Below are positions 9,018-18,144 of a stretch of 64,000 nt of DNA, one piece after another. Where the stretch lies: assembly GCA_016873165.1 (NCBI GenBank), contig VGXV01000002.1, positions 1 to 64,000 of the forward strand. The letters run 5' to 3'. The position numbers were made by a program, and so were the translations under genes. This DNA comes from Planctomycetota bacterium. GTDB lineage: Bacteria > Planctomycetota > Brocadiia > Brocadiales > Brocadiaceae. How positions within the stretch are numbered: the first letter of the stretch is position 1; every line of letters starts with the position of its first letter. The notes below the pieces were generated by a model, which had not been told where the DNA came from, ran no database searches, and was given only the letters and a program-made list of their open reading frames with translations.

Positions 9018-9713
9018 ATGATTTACATTGTAGAAGGTAGGCTTTTGGATACTTCAGAAAATACCGATAAATATGCAGCGGACAGATTTCAGATGGTGCA
9101 ATACCAACTGATACACCGGGGTATTCATGACAAGCGCGTCTTGAAGGCAATGTCAGAAATACCCAGACACAGATTCGTTCCCGACATGTATCAACACGCG
9201 GCTTACGAAGACTCTCCGCTGCCCATTGGTGAAGGGCAAACTATTTCCCAGCCATACATGGTGGCGATAATGACCCAATGCCTTGAACTGAAAGGTGATG
9301 AGAAGGTGCTGGAAATCGGGACGGGTTCAGGATATCAGGCGGCAATTCTCTCTGTTCTGGCGGCACATGTCTATTCAATTGAGCGGCATGAACCGCTTGC
9401 GACAAAGGCAAAATATCTGTTAAAAGATTTGGGATATGGCAATGTGGAGGTAATTGTAGGAGACGGAAGTGTCGGATTGCCTGATCATTCACCCTTCCAG
9501 GGAATTATTGTCACCGCCTGCTCTCCAAAAATACCGCAGAATTTAATAGATCAGCTTGCCATTGGCGGACGTCTGGTGATACCTGTCGGAAATCCTTTCG
9601 GACAAACGCTGTTTCAGGTAGTCAAAACCGAAACCGGAACGGACACGAAAGGCATTTTGGAATGTGTCTTTGTGCCGTTAATTGGCAAGGAAGGGTGGAG
9701 GGAAGAAGGATAA
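9018..9713 (+). CDS. pcm: Protein-L-isoaspartate O-methyltransferase
   Basis: Uses S-adenosylmethionine to methylate isoaspartyl residues in aged proteins so that they can be repaired. Family landmarks are MVQYQLIHRGIHDKRVL, RHRFVPDMYQHAAY, the active-site stretch LPIGEGQTISQPYMVA, the SAM-binding loop VLEIGTGSGYQAA and IIVTACSPKIPQ. The length of about 231 is normal. The start is uncertain: ATG 9018 is preceded by GTG 9015 without a clear ribosome-binding site. TTG 9045, with GAAGG just upstream, is a realistic alternative that trims ten residues. It stands alone between two repeat-rich gaps but extends the protein and RNA repair theme of this block. Confidence 0.95.
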   Translation: MIYIVEGRLLDTSENTDKYAADRFQMVQYQLIHRGIHDKRVLKAMSEIPRHRFVPDMYQHAAYEDSPLPIGEGQTISQPYMVAIMTQCLELKGDEKVLEIGTGSGYQAAILSVLAAHVYSIERHEPLATKAKYLLKDLGYGNVEVIVGDGSVGLPDHSPFQGIIVTACSPKIPQNLIDQLAIGGRLVIPVGNPFGQTLFQVVKTETGTDTKGILECVFVPLIGKEGWREEG

Positions 9714-9763
9714 ATGTGGGAGCATTCCCAAATTTTTGCAAAATTCCAAAAGAGACCATGTCT

Positions 9764-9872
9764 CGTTCCAAAGCTCCGGCTTTGGAACGTAATTGCTTGA
9801 GAAGCTTCGCTTCTCATAACAGGAAGCATGAGCTTCCTTCATAATTGTGTTCCCAAGCAGGAACTTGGGAAC
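9764..9872. repeat. Cluster of four tandem hairpins
   Basis: Four short palindromes follow one another. These are CGTTCCAAAGC/GCTTTGGAACG (9764-9789), GAGAAGC/GCTTCTC (about 9799-9815), AGGAAGC/GCTTCCT (9821-9838) and GTTCCCAAG/CTTGGGAAC (9849-9872). The first two have the same order and AATTG linker as a copy at 30,309-30,361, so this is a dispersed composite repeat rather than a gene-specific signal. The 700 bases between pcm and the mla operon contain no supported gene. Confidence 0.75.
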
Positions 9873-9887
9873 AAGAATGAATTTATG

Positions 9888-10025
9888 CTTCGACTCCGCG
9901 CAGCATGCTTTTTCATAGATGTCATAGATGACATTCACGGTCACCCTGAGCCCTTCGCTTATGTCATGCTGAGCGGAGTCGAAGCATCTTTTACCGCTCA
10001 GGATAAACTCCGTCGAAGGGTTGAA
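9888..10025. repeat. Dispersed repeat of the GCTTCGACTCCG type
   Basis: TGCTTCGACTCCGCGCAGCATG (first part, near 9888) recurs inverted as CATGCTGAGCGGAGTCGAAG near 9966-9985. It is followed by AAACTCCGTCGAAGGGTTG (10,006-10,024), which is also found near 1559-1577. It is non-coding. A 107-codon open frame across it is composed of these repeats and is not a gene. Confidence 0.6.
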
Positions 10026-10327
10026 TTTCTTCGTGAGATGAGGAACTTTTCATATTCGGCAGAATTGTTTTATTTACAAAAAATCGGGAATGCTCCCGTA
10101 AAGCAGGTAAAGATCGCGAAGATTTTTTTTTCGGCAATTCTTCGGCATTGAGATTTGCAAAATCATAAAGACTGTTTTGCATCATGATTCTTTCCGGAAA
10201 AACCAATTTCGATTCAATCGGTTTCGTAACATACTCTGCTTTTTAACAGGAGGGGGATAGGTATCTTTTCAATGGTGAGTATCGGGGATTCACATCGGGT
10301 TGTGTTCTGTTTCGTTGTATGAGATAT

Positions 10328-10363
10328 AAATCAAAATCCCCTCTCACGAGGGGATTTTGATTT
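10328..10363. terminator. 16-bp perfect hairpin at the end of the mla operon
   Basis: AAATCAAAATCCCCTC and its exact complement flank a four-base TCAC loop. The stem ends in a T-rich arm on both strands, so it could stop transcription from either side. It lies 50 bases beyond the mlaA stop codon on the minus strand and is the best terminator candidate for that operon. Confidence 0.6.
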
Positions 10364-10412
10364 AGGCAACGATTATTATTTGCAAAACAGTTAAGTTTGA
10401 ATAAGAGCATTC

Positions 10413-11435
10413 CTATTCATTGATCTTTTTGATGCGATTTTTTGTATAGGCATCCTGCAGCGCTATGTAAGGATCAATGGCAGGTTTTGTGATATTCTCA
10501 TACGTTTCTTCCGCTTCTAAAGAACCGGTGTTTGTGACATCATATGCTTTGATTCCGAATCCTTCTAATGGCGCAAGGAAGAAATAGGTAACCCATGTTA
10601 CCGGATTAAGGGCGGTATCTCCGGCAAGTCCAAAAGTGTCTCGTACGTTAGAAGGACCAAAAAAGGGCAATACTATGTAGGTGCCGGGTTCCATATCGGC
10701 CTTGGCAAGGGTTTGTCCCACGTCTTCATCATATTCCTTTAAATTAAATTCGGATTTTGCCGCATCGAAAAAACCTGCAACCCCGATGGTGCTGTTGATG
10801 GTGAATCGTAACAATTCGGTTCCGGCACCTTTTCCTTTTCCCTGGAACAGACAATTGAAAAAACGTCCCGGCATTTGTAAATTCGTGTAAAAATTTCTCA
10901 CACTCTTTCTGGCCGGTTCAGGCATTACGAAACTGTAGCCTTTGTATATTGGCTTGAAGAAGTAATAATAAAACTTATCGTTAAATGCAAACATGGCGCG
11001 ATTAAAGGATTCGATGGAATCTTTTATCTGAATTTGATCTTCCTCTCCCCCCAGTTCTTCTTCTGAAGCGAGTTCTTCCTCGGCAGCAACGTCTCCCCCT
11101 GTTTCCTCCGGTATTTCTTCAATTTCAGCGGGTTTTGTTTCTAATGTTATTTCTTCCGGTTTGGTTATGTTTTCGGCTTGAGATGGTTCTTTCTCTGGAG
11201 GGGTATCTTTTTTTTCTTCCACAAAGACAACTTCCATTTCAACATCAGCAGATTCCCCATTTTTGTTTTCATCATTTTTGCTGGTCAAATCACTTGCGGC
11301 ACTGATCTCTTCAGCGTTTTCGGCTTTGGTCGTTTGTTCTTCCGATGCCGTTGTCGTTTTTAACCCAAAAGGCATTGTGCTGAACTGGAGAGTTAAGAGG
11401 GAAATAAATGATAACAATAAAACGGGTTTTTTCAC
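10413..11435 (-). CDS. mlaA: MlaA family outer-membrane lipid-transport protein with acidic linker
   Basis: MlaA is the outer-membrane component that removes misplaced phospholipids and passes them to MlaC. The C-terminal 200 residues are a clear MlaA/VacJ domain (SFNRAMFAFNDKFYYY, NFYTNLQMPGRFFNCLFQGK, GFFDAAKSEFNL, ADMEPGTYIVLPFFGPS). I chose GTG 11435 because AGGAG lies seven bases upstream and it starts directly at a signal peptide (KKPVLLLSFISLLTLQ); the open frame itself reaches 11513. Two things are unusual. There is no lipobox cysteine, so it may not be lipidated. About 108 strongly acidic, Glu/Pro-rich residues (31-138) separate the signal peptide from the domain. It is the last gene of the operon, 64 bases after mlaC. 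Confidence 0.9.
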   Translation of the reverse strand: MKKPVLLLSFISLLTLQFSTMPFGLKTTTASEEQTTKAENAEEISAASDLTSKNDENKNGESADVEMEVVFVEEKKDTPPEKEPSQAENITKPEEITLETKPAEIEEIPEETGGDVAAEEELASEEELGGEEDQIQIKDSIESFNRAMFAFNDKFYYYFFKPIYKGYSFVMPEPARKSVRNFYTNLQMPGRFFNCLFQGKGKGAGTELLRFTINSTIGVAGFFDAAKSEFNLKEYDEDVGQTLAKADMEPGTYIVLPFFGPSNVRDTFGLAGDTALNPVTWVTYFFLAPLEGFGIKAYDVTNTGSLEAEETYENITKPAIDPYIALQDAYTKNRIKKINE

Positions 11436-11499
11436 TTGTATGCTCCTGAAATTAAAGGTTGATAAAAAAGTTATGTCGTCTATTTGCGAATGCCGGGGA

Positions 11500-12102
11500 T
11501 TATCCTTCAGCAACCTTTTCCTTTAACATTTTTACGAGTTCTGTATAGGAAGATTTTACCAGGATGCTGCTGAATTGGCTGCGATAATTATTCACCAGAC
11601 TTACCCCTTCAATGATTACGTCATATATTTTCCAATTTCCATCGTTGCTCTTCATGCGAAAATCTACAGCGGCTTCTTTGCCGGTATTTAAAACAAAATT
11701 CGTGTGCACTGCCGAGTACTTCCCTTTTTCTTTTTCCCTGATTAAAACAACTTTTTTGGCCGTATAAGAGCCGGTTTCTCCCAGATAAGTGTTTTTCAGG
11801 ATGCCGGTAAATAATCCTGTAAACTCTTCTCTTTCTTCCGGAGTCAGTTTTTGCCATTGCTGACCGAGAGCTCTTTGGGACATTTCATCAAAATTAAAGA
11901 TGGGCGTGAGCTCTCCCCACAGTCTTTCCTTACGTTCCTCTTTTTTGTCGTCTCCTTTAAGTGTTTCATCTTCCAGGATTGCTATCCCTTTTTCGACATA
12001 TTTCATAACCAGATTTCCTGTCTCCCCTGCCCATAGAGAAGAAACAGGCGTTATGAGTAATGCGAAAACGAGCAGTTTCAAAGCAATTCTTATATTTTTC
12101 AT
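11500..12102 (-). CDS. mlaC: MlaC/Ttg2D family periplasmic phospholipid-binding protein
   Basis: A 200-residue secreted protein with a signal peptide (about residues 1-25, ending near SLWAGET). The MlaC fold follows, with the recognisable features RAFGQQW-like RALGQQWQKLTPEE, FTGLFTGILKNTYLG and VDFRMKSNDGNWKIYDVIIEGVSL. It should shuttle phospholipid between the outer-membrane MlaA and the inner-membrane MlaFED complex. It lies 12 bases after mlaD and within the same minus-strand operon. Confidence 0.93.
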   Translation of the reverse strand: MKNIRIALKLLVFALLITPVSSLWAGETGNLVMKYVEKGIAILEDETLKGDDKKEERKERLWGELTPIFNFDEMSQRALGQQWQKLTPEEREEFTGLFTGILKNTYLGETGSYTAKKVVLIREKEKGKYSAVHTNFVLNTGKEAAVDFRMKSNDGNWKIYDVIIEGVSLVNNYRSQFSSILVKSSYTELVKMLKEKVAEG

Positions 12103-12114
12103 GTAATTATTCCT

Positions 12115-12561
12115 CTACTTTTCTACTTTTCCAAAAACAAAATTCCCAATAAGCTTTTCTAAATCAAGCGGGGGTTCTGTCTCAATCAGAAAACCTCCGG
12201 GTTCTATTAGCTGGTCGGAGCCTCCCGGTGTAATTTCAACATATTTTTCGCCCAAAAGGCCTTTTGTGCGGATAGAAGCAATAGCGTCTTCCTGCAATGC
12301 GATGTCTTTTCTGATTTCCAGGGTGACCACTGCTTCGTAATCTTCAAGAGCTATATCATCGACCTTGCCCACTTCCACACCGGCTATTTCCACGATGGTA
12401 TCTTTTTTGAGACCTTTTACCGAACTAAAGACGGCTTTCACCTGGTAGTAATTATCACTTAAAAAATTGAGTCTGCCAAGCTTCACCGAAATATAGCCCA
12501 TGCAAAGTATACCACAGAATATAAAGATACCAACGGCAATTTCAACATCAAATTTTCTCAT
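12115..12561 (-). CDS. mlaD: MlaD, MCE-domain protein of the phospholipid ABC system
   Basis: 148 residues: one N-terminal membrane helix (about 7-26, IAVGIFIFCGILCMGYISV) followed by a single MCE domain (KAVFSSVKGLKKDTIVEIAGVEVGKV, then RTKGLLGEKYVEITPGG). MlaD forms the hexameric ring in the periplasm that channels lipid to the MlaE permease. The length and single MCE domain fit the MlaD class rather than the longer Mce or PqiB proteins. It is 35 bases after mlaF in the operon. Confidence 0.94.
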   Translation of the reverse strand: MRKFDVEIAVGIFIFCGILCMGYISVKLGRLNFLSDNYYQVKAVFSSVKGLKKDTIVEIAGVEVGKVDDIALEDYEAVVTLEIRKDIALQEDAIASIRTKGLLGEKYVEITPGGSDQLIEPGGFLIETEPPLDLEKLIGNFVFGKVEK

Positions 12562-12596
12562 ACATTTTCACCTTTGTTAACAGGGAGCAAACTAAA

Positions 12597-13343
12597 TTAT
12601 TTTATAGAAATAGGGCCTTCCAGTTCCGCATGGATAAACTGATGCACTATGGGATTACCTGAATCCTGTATTTCCTGCGGAGTTCCTTCCGCGATAATTC
12701 TTCCGTCATATAACATAGCAATACGGTCTGCGACACTGAATACTTCAGGAATTTCATGTGTTACCATAATTGCCGTAAAGTTTAAACTTTTTTGCAACGA
12801 CCGTATTAAGTTGTGAATTGCTTTGGCAATCAAAGGGTCAAGTCCTGTTGTAGGTTCATCGAATAAAATTATTTCAGGATGCATTACCAGGCATCGCGCA
12901 AGCGCAACGCGTTTTTTCATGCCGCCGCTAATTTCTGCCGGGTATTTATTTTCTGCGCCGGAAAGACCAACATTTGCAAGTTCCTTGAATACCGTTTCTC
13001 TTATTTCCAGCGCCTTCATCCGTGTTTTTTCCCTAAGAGGAAATGCCACATTTTCAAATACGGTATATGAGTCAAAAAGCGCTCCGCCCTGAAAAACGAT
13101 GCCAAAGCGTTCCTTTAAACGTTTTAATGCCCTTCCTCTTAATTTGCTGATATCCTGGTTGTCTATCAGTATTTTCCCCTTATCGGGTTTTGTCAGGCCA
13201 ATTATGTGTTTTAAAAGTACGGATTTTCCCTTCCCGCTGCCTCCAATCAATGCCAGGATTTGGCCGTCTTCAATTTTTAAGTTAACACCGCGCAATACTT
13301 TGTGTTCATTAAAACTTTTATGTAAATCGACGACCTCAATCAT
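12597..13343 (-). CDS. mlaF: MlaF, ATP-binding subunit of the phospholipid ABC transporter
   Basis: A 248-residue ABC ATPase. Walker A is GGSGKGKS (34-41), the MlaF-typical form with Lys in the loop. The signature is SGGMKKRVALAR, Walker B ILFDEPTTGLDP, and the switch His is in MVTHEIPEV. I chose ATG 13343, where the ABC fold starts (MIEVVDLHKSF). An in-frame ATG 18 bases further upstream would overlap the mlaE stop. The gene powers lipid movement through MlaE and MlaD. Confidence 0.95.
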   Translation of the reverse strand: MIEVVDLHKSFNEHKVLRGVNLKIEDGQILALIGGSGKGKSVLLKHIIGLTKPDKGKILIDNQDISKLRGRALKRLKERFGIVFQGGALFDSYTVFENVAFPLREKTRMKALEIRETVFKELANVGLSGAENKYPAEISGGMKKRVALARCLVMHPEIILFDEPTTGLDPLIAKAIHNLIRSLQKSLNFTAIMVTHEIPEVFSVADRIAMLYDGRIIAEGTPQEIQDSGNPIVHQFIHAELEGPISIK

Positions 13344-13353
13344 GTATTCATCT

Positions 13354-14136
13354 CTATGCAACCAGCAAAGATGTCATAAAGTAATCCCATATAAGTATTA
13401 CAACGGAAGAAATTACCACAGATTGGGTTGTGGCTTTACTTACCCCTTCTGCTCCATAACCCGTATAAAACCCTTTGTAACAAGAAATCCACGTTATTAA
13501 AACACCAAAACTCAGTGATTTATAAAATCCTTCGAAAATATCCTTGGCTTCGACAAAATCGTTAATTCCTCCAAAATAGGTGCCGCTGGAGACGCCCATA
13601 AGCACGACGCCGATTAAATATCCTCCGTAAACCCCAAGAACGACAAAGATCGCATTGAGGAGGGGGAGTGATATTACCCCGGCAAGTATGTTTGGTATAA
13701 TAAGATACTTATAGGGATTTAAAGCCATGGCGTCAAGGGCATCCACTTGTTCGGATATTCTCATAATCCCGATTTCCGCTGTTATTGCAGAACCTGCGCG
13801 ACCAGTAACCATCAAAGCGCAAATAACCGGCCCCAGTTCTTTAATCAATGATAAGGCAACCGCCGGCCCGAGCCTTGCTTCAGCGCCAAATTTAATCAAT
13901 ACATGATACATCTGTAAGGCCAGCACCATTCCGGTGAATGAGCCGGTCAAGACAATTACCAGAATTGTCTTAACCCCAATGAAGTTAATTTGTTTGATAA
14001 CCCTTCTGACCAAATAGGGGGGGAATAACATCCAAAACAAAGCATTGGCAAAGAAACACCCCATTCTCCCCAATTCCCTGATGAATTTATGGAGAGATTT
14101 TCCTAATAGTTTAAACGGGAAAAAAACAGGATTCAT
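13354..14136 (-). CDS. mlaE: MlaE, permease subunit of the phospholipid ABC transporter
   Basis: A 260-residue MlaE-family permease with five or so hydrophobic segments and the family core GPVICALMVTGRAGSAITAE, followed by EQVDALDAMALNPYKYLIIP. It sits in the inner membrane, pairs with MlaF and carries the MlaD ring. It is the first gene of the minus-strand mla operon, so the operon promoter should lie in 14,137-14,311. That gap is AT-rich, but I could not fix clean promoter boxes in it. Confidence 0.95.
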   Translation of the reverse strand: MNPVFFPFKLLGKSLHKFIRELGRMGCFFANALFWMLFPPYLVRRVIKQINFIGVKTILVIVLTGSFTGMVLALQMYHVLIKFGAEARLGPAVALSLIKELGPVICALMVTGRAGSAITAEIGIMRISEQVDALDAMALNPYKYLIIPNILAGVISLPLLNAIFVVLGVYGGYLIGVVLMGVSSGTYFGGINDFVEAKDIFEGFYKSLSFGVLITWISCYKGFYTGYGAEGVSKATTQSVVISSVVILIWDYFMTSLLVA

Positions 14137-14311
14137 GAATAGTAAAAAGTATAATTTTTGTAATAAGTATTATTGCAAAATTCGCAATATTTTAGAGCGA
14201 AGAATGAAAGAGTTTCAAATAAGTAATATTTACATGAAACAGATAATTTAACATAAAATTTTTTATTTATCAAGATTTAACAACGTAATGGTATGTAAGT
14301 TTTAGCTATTT

Positions 14312-15328
14312 CTAATGTATGTCTTGTTTTGAAAGGATTGATTTCATTTCAGTGTCGGCTTCCATATTTTTTATATGATAATAATCCATTATACCCATAT
14401 TCCCTTCACGAAATGCCTGGACGATGGCTTTCGGCACTTCTGCTTCTGCCGTAAGTATTTTCACTTTGCTTTCTTCCGCAAGCGCTTTTACTTCCTGTTG
14501 GCGTGCAATGGCAGCTTTTTTTCGTTTTTCCGATTCCGCGAGGGCTATTTGTGTATCTGTCCTGATTTGTGCAGATTGTAATTTTGCCCCGATATTTTCA
14601 CCGACGGTAATATCAATTATGTTAACTGAAAGCATGGTAAAGGCAGTATCGGCATCGGGTTTTTTTTCCGTAACATATTGAGAGATAATATCCGGCCTCT
14701 CCAAAACTTTTTTATAACAGTCCGATGATCCTATGGCAGTAATAATGCTTTCTCCCACCCTTGCAACTATAGTTTCTTCTGTGGCGCTGCCAACCAGTTT
14801 CCCGATATTTGTGCGCAACGTAATGCGTGCCTTTACTTTTATCTGAATGCCGTCTTTTGTTGTTGCATCGAGCGTTGAAGACCCCTTTGCCGGATCTGGA
14901 CAGGCAAATTCCCTGGGATAAATGCTGGTTTTCACTATGTCGAAAACATTTCTTCCCGCAAGGTCTATGGCACAAGCATTATCGAAGCTAAGCTCCATAT
15001 TTGCCTTGCTCGCGGCGATAATTGCCCGCACAACCTGATCAACGTTTCCTCCGGCAAGATGATGGGCTTCCAGGGATGATGGCGCAATATCTATTCCCAC
15101 TTTTTTTGCCATAATACGGTATTTTACTATTGATTTTACATCAATTCGTTTAATGGCCATGCCGATTATTTGAGAAAGAGATATTGTGGCGCCGGAAGAA
15201 AGGGCGGTTATATAAAGCCTGCCGTAACTTAAAAAAATGAATAAGATTGTGCAAATAAACAAAAAAAGCACTACGTAGAATGATAATGAAATTGCTGCCG
15301 GCAACAAAAGGAAGGGCATATATTGCAT
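14312..15328 (-). CDS. floA: Flotillin-like protein FloA
   Basis: A 338-residue membrane-scaffold protein of the bacterial FloA (YqfA) family. An N-terminal hydrophobic hairpin (about 5-35) is followed by a SPFH/PHB-like domain (DATTKDGIQIKVKARITLRTN, EETIVARVGESIITAIGSS) and an Ala/Glu-rich coiled segment (IALAESEKRKKAAIARQQEV). FloA organises functional membrane microdomains and often affects envelope enzyme assembly. GAGGAAAA upstream of ATG 15328 supports the start. It points the same way as mla but is 175 bases before it, so it could share or precede that transcript. The usual nfeD-like partner is not adjacent. Confidence 0.93.
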   Translation of the reverse strand: MQYMPFLLLPAAISLSFYVVLFLFICTILFIFLSYGRLYITALSSGATISLSQIIGMAIKRIDVKSIVKYRIMAKKVGIDIAPSSLEAHHLAGGNVDQVVRAIIAASKANMELSFDNACAIDLAGRNVFDIVKTSIYPREFACPDPAKGSSTLDATTKDGIQIKVKARITLRTNIGKLVGSATEETIVARVGESIITAIGSSDCYKKVLERPDIISQYVTEKKPDADTAFTMLSVNIIDITVGENIGAKLQSAQIRTDTQIALAESEKRKKAAIARQQEVKALAEESKVKILTAEAEVPKAIVQAFREGNMGIMDYYHIKNMEADTEMKSILSKQDIH

Positions 15329-15387
15329 AGTTTTTCCTCTATGTGAAATTTTTGGACAGATAACCCGGTTTTATTTTTAATTCAGTG

Positions 15388-15469
15388 TTTAGGAATTTCA
15401 ATTCGTGGGTGGGCATTGCCCACCGCCTCACGTTGCTTGTAGTAGAGACGCATAGCAATGCGTCTCTAC
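15388..15469. repeat. Partial copy of the modular hairpin element
   Basis: It begins TTTAGGAATTTCAAT (the left end shared with 18,817 and, inverted, 52,542). It continues with a GGTGGGC/GCCCACC hairpin and ends with the hairpin GTAGAGACGCAT/ATGCGTCTCTAC (15,442-15,469). The right terminus seen in other copies (AAAAGTTGCCGAATGCC) is missing here. It occupies much of the gap between floA and mutS. Confidence 0.6.
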
Positions 15470-15528
15470 ATTTTATATTTAATTTCTATAGTTGTACTAC
15501 AAAAAAGATAAAATGCAAGAGCAGTCTT

Positions 15529-18141
15529 TTATCCATTTTCATCGAGCTTTTTTTTCAGTTCTGCAAGTTTGCCGAGGGCTTCTTCCGGCGTTATTTTCTC
15601 CGGAGAAAGTTTTTTTATTTCATCGATTACCAAATCTTCCTTTGAGGCGAATAGTTTTCGCTGAATGGGCTTTTTTACGTGGTCGGTTTTTAAAGGGGCG
15701 AATTTCGGCTTGCCGTTTATATCTAATGTTGCGGCTTCCAGATTGTTCAAAATAGTGCGGGCACGCTGAATAATTTGCCTGGGTATTCCTGCAAGGCGGG
15801 CAACATGAATTCCGTAGCTCTTGTCTGTCCCTCCGGATACAATTTTCCGCAGGAAGATTATTTCTTCTCCCCATTCTTTTACTGCGATGTTAAAATTTTT
15901 GATGCCGGGGAAGAGTAACGATAATTCCGTTAATTCATGATAATGAGTGGCAAATAACGTTCGTGCCCGGATGTTCTGGTAGATGTATTCCGTAATTGCC
16001 CAGGCAATGCTGATTCCGTCAAAGGTACTCGTTCCTCTTCCCACTTCATCTAAAATGATCAGACTGCGTTCGGTCGCATTATTCAGAATGTTTGCGGTTT
16101 CATTCATTTCCACCATAAAAGTGCTTTGTCCTTTGGAGAGTTCATCAGAGGCTCCTACACGGGCAAAAACTCTGTCTGCGGCGCCGATTATCGCGTTTTT
16201 TGCAGGGATAAAGCTGCCCATTTGCGCCATGATAACGAGAAGCGCAGTTTGGCGGATATACGTGCTTTTCCCTGCCATGTTAGGGCCCGTTATGACCATA
16301 GTTTTGTCGTGAATACCGTCCAAATGTATATCATTGGGCACAAACCGGTCTCTTTCAAGTTCCATAGCAAGGACGGGATGGCATCCGTCGGTTATTTCCA
16401 ATTCAAGGCCGTCAGTAATTTCCGGCAATGTATATCTGTTTTCAACTGCGATTTTTGCCAATGTTGTCAGGATATCAGTTTGCGCAATTGCTTCTGAAAT
16501 GCCCTGGAGTTGTTTCGTAAAAGAGCCTGTCTTTTCCCGTAGCTGAATAAAAAGATCGTATTCCATATCTTTTGCCCGTTCATCCGCGGTGAGCACTTTT
16601 GTTTCATAATCTTTGAGTTCCGGCGTGATATAACGTTCGGCGTTTTTCAGGGTTTGTTTTCTGATATAGGCGGGAGGGATATTGTCTTTGTGTGTGTTGG
16701 TAATTTCAATATAATATCCAAAAACCTTATTATATCCGACTTTCAGGGAATTAATATTTGTTCTGGCAATTTCTTCTGCCTGAAAATTCGCAATCCATTG
16801 TTTTCCATTTTTGCTAATATAGCGCAGTTCGTCAAGCGCTGCGTCGTATCCTTCTCTAATAATGCCGCCGTCTTTGACGGAATGCGGAGGATCCGGCACG
16901 ATCGCCATGCCGATCAGTGTTCTTAATTCATCAAGGGGGTCGATTTGTTTTTCCAGATCGGCAATAATAGTACTGATGAAGAAAGCCAGTTTTTCTTTGA
17001 GATCCGGCAATTTTGAGAGAGATTGCAGCAGCGATATAAGGTCCCGCGCATTGGCGCGGCCGCAGCTTACCTTTGCGGCAATTCTTTCAACATCGTAAAT
17101 ATCCTGCAAAATAGCTATGATCTCCCTGCGCAATTCTGACTTTTCCGTCAATTCCTTTACGCCCAGTTGCCGGTATTTGATTTCATGGGAATTTTTTAAT
17201 GGGCTTACGATCCAGTCTTTGAGCAATCTTGCTCCCATAGGTGTTTTTGTCTGATCAAGTACTCCAAGAAGCGATCCCTCACGGTTTTTGTTCCGGATGG
17301 TTTGTGTTAGTTCCAGGCTTTGTTGTGTCGCCCTGTCCATAACTACCCGGTTGTTTGTTTCATACTTTTGTATTTTGGTAATATGTTTAAGCGATGTCTT
17401 TTGTGTTTCTTTTAAGTAGTGGAGTATTGCGCCTGCTGCCCCCAAAGCATATCCTGCATCCTGACATCCGAATCCTTCCAGGGAATTTGTGCCAAAGTGC
17501 TCCAGCAAGCTTTGATAGCCTGAGCTTTCTGAGAATTCCCAGTCGGGGCGCGGGGTGATCATAACGTTGCGCTCGGTTCTTATTTTTTGTGTGAAAGCGG
17601 CATTGTTTTTCGTAATATCATCAGGAAGCAATATTTCGGATGGGTTTAGCCGTGCAAATTCGTCAAAAAGTCTTTCTTTCTGAATATTTTCAATCTCGAA
17701 TCTCCCGGTGGATAAATCTATCCAGGACAAACCGATCATTTCCTTATTCTTCAGCACGGCCAGCAGATAATTATTGTTTTTGTCTTCAAGGAGCGCATCT
17801 TCTGTTACCGTTCCCGGTGTAATGATTCTGATAACACCGCGGTCGACAATTCCTTTTGCCTCACTGGGGTCCTGCAGTTGTTCACAGATTGCGACTTTGT
17901 GGCCTGCCTTGATGAGTTTTCTGGTATACGATTCTGCGGCGTGATGGGGTATGCCGGCCATCGGGACGGCATTTTGTCCTTTGGAACGGGAAGTGAGGGT
18001 AATCCCTAATATCTTTGAGGCAATTTTCGCGTCTTCAAAAAATAATTCATAAAAATCGCCCATGCGGAAAAAAAGCAACGCATCTTTGTGTTCCTTTTTA
18101 ATCTCATTATATTGGCGTATCATAGGGGTTTCTGTGATCAT
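15529..18141 (-). CDS. mutS: DNA mismatch repair protein MutS
   Basis: MutS recognises mismatches and small loops and starts methyl-independent or strand-directed repair. The 870 residues contain the mismatch-contacting F-x-E motif (Phe30 and Glu32 in GDFYELF), the connector, lever and clamp regions, and the ATPase with Walker A GPNMAGKS (619-626), the DEVGRGTSTFDG signature and the THYHEL region. The C-terminal tail is short. The length and motifs are those of MutS1 rather than MutS2. It begins three bases after the stop of an upstream GIY-YIG gene, so the two are almost certainly cotranscribed. Confidence 0.98.
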   Translation of the reverse strand: MITETPMIRQYNEIKKEHKDALLFFRMGDFYELFFEDAKIASKILGITLTSRSKGQNAVPMAGIPHHAAESYTRKLIKAGHKVAICEQLQDPSEAKGIVDRGVIRIITPGTVTEDALLEDKNNNYLLAVLKNKEMIGLSWIDLSTGRFEIENIQKERLFDEFARLNPSEILLPDDITKNNAAFTQKIRTERNVMITPRPDWEFSESSGYQSLLEHFGTNSLEGFGCQDAGYALGAAGAILHYLKETQKTSLKHITKIQKYETNNRVVMDRATQQSLELTQTIRNKNREGSLLGVLDQTKTPMGARLLKDWIVSPLKNSHEIKYRQLGVKELTEKSELRREIIAILQDIYDVERIAAKVSCGRANARDLISLLQSLSKLPDLKEKLAFFISTIIADLEKQIDPLDELRTLIGMAIVPDPPHSVKDGGIIREGYDAALDELRYISKNGKQWIANFQAEEIARTNINSLKVGYNKVFGYYIEITNTHKDNIPPAYIRKQTLKNAERYITPELKDYETKVLTADERAKDMEYDLFIQLREKTGSFTKQLQGISEAIAQTDILTTLAKIAVENRYTLPEITDGLELEITDGCHPVLAMELERDRFVPNDIHLDGIHDKTMVITGPNMAGKSTYIRQTALLVIMAQMGSFIPAKNAIIGAADRVFARVGASDELSKGQSTFMVEMNETANILNNATERSLIILDEVGRGTSTFDGISIAWAITEYIYQNIRARTLFATHYHELTELSLLFPGIKNFNIAVKEWGEEIIFLRKIVSGGTDKSYGIHVARLAGIPRQIIQRARTILNNLEAATLDINGKPKFAPLKTDHVKKPIQRKLFASKEDLVIDEIKKLSPEKITPEEALGKLAELKKKLDENG

Positions 18142-18144
18142 TCG

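Noticed and set aside
9828-10151. 107-codon forward open frame
   Set aside because: It is made of hairpin and dispersed repeat sequence.
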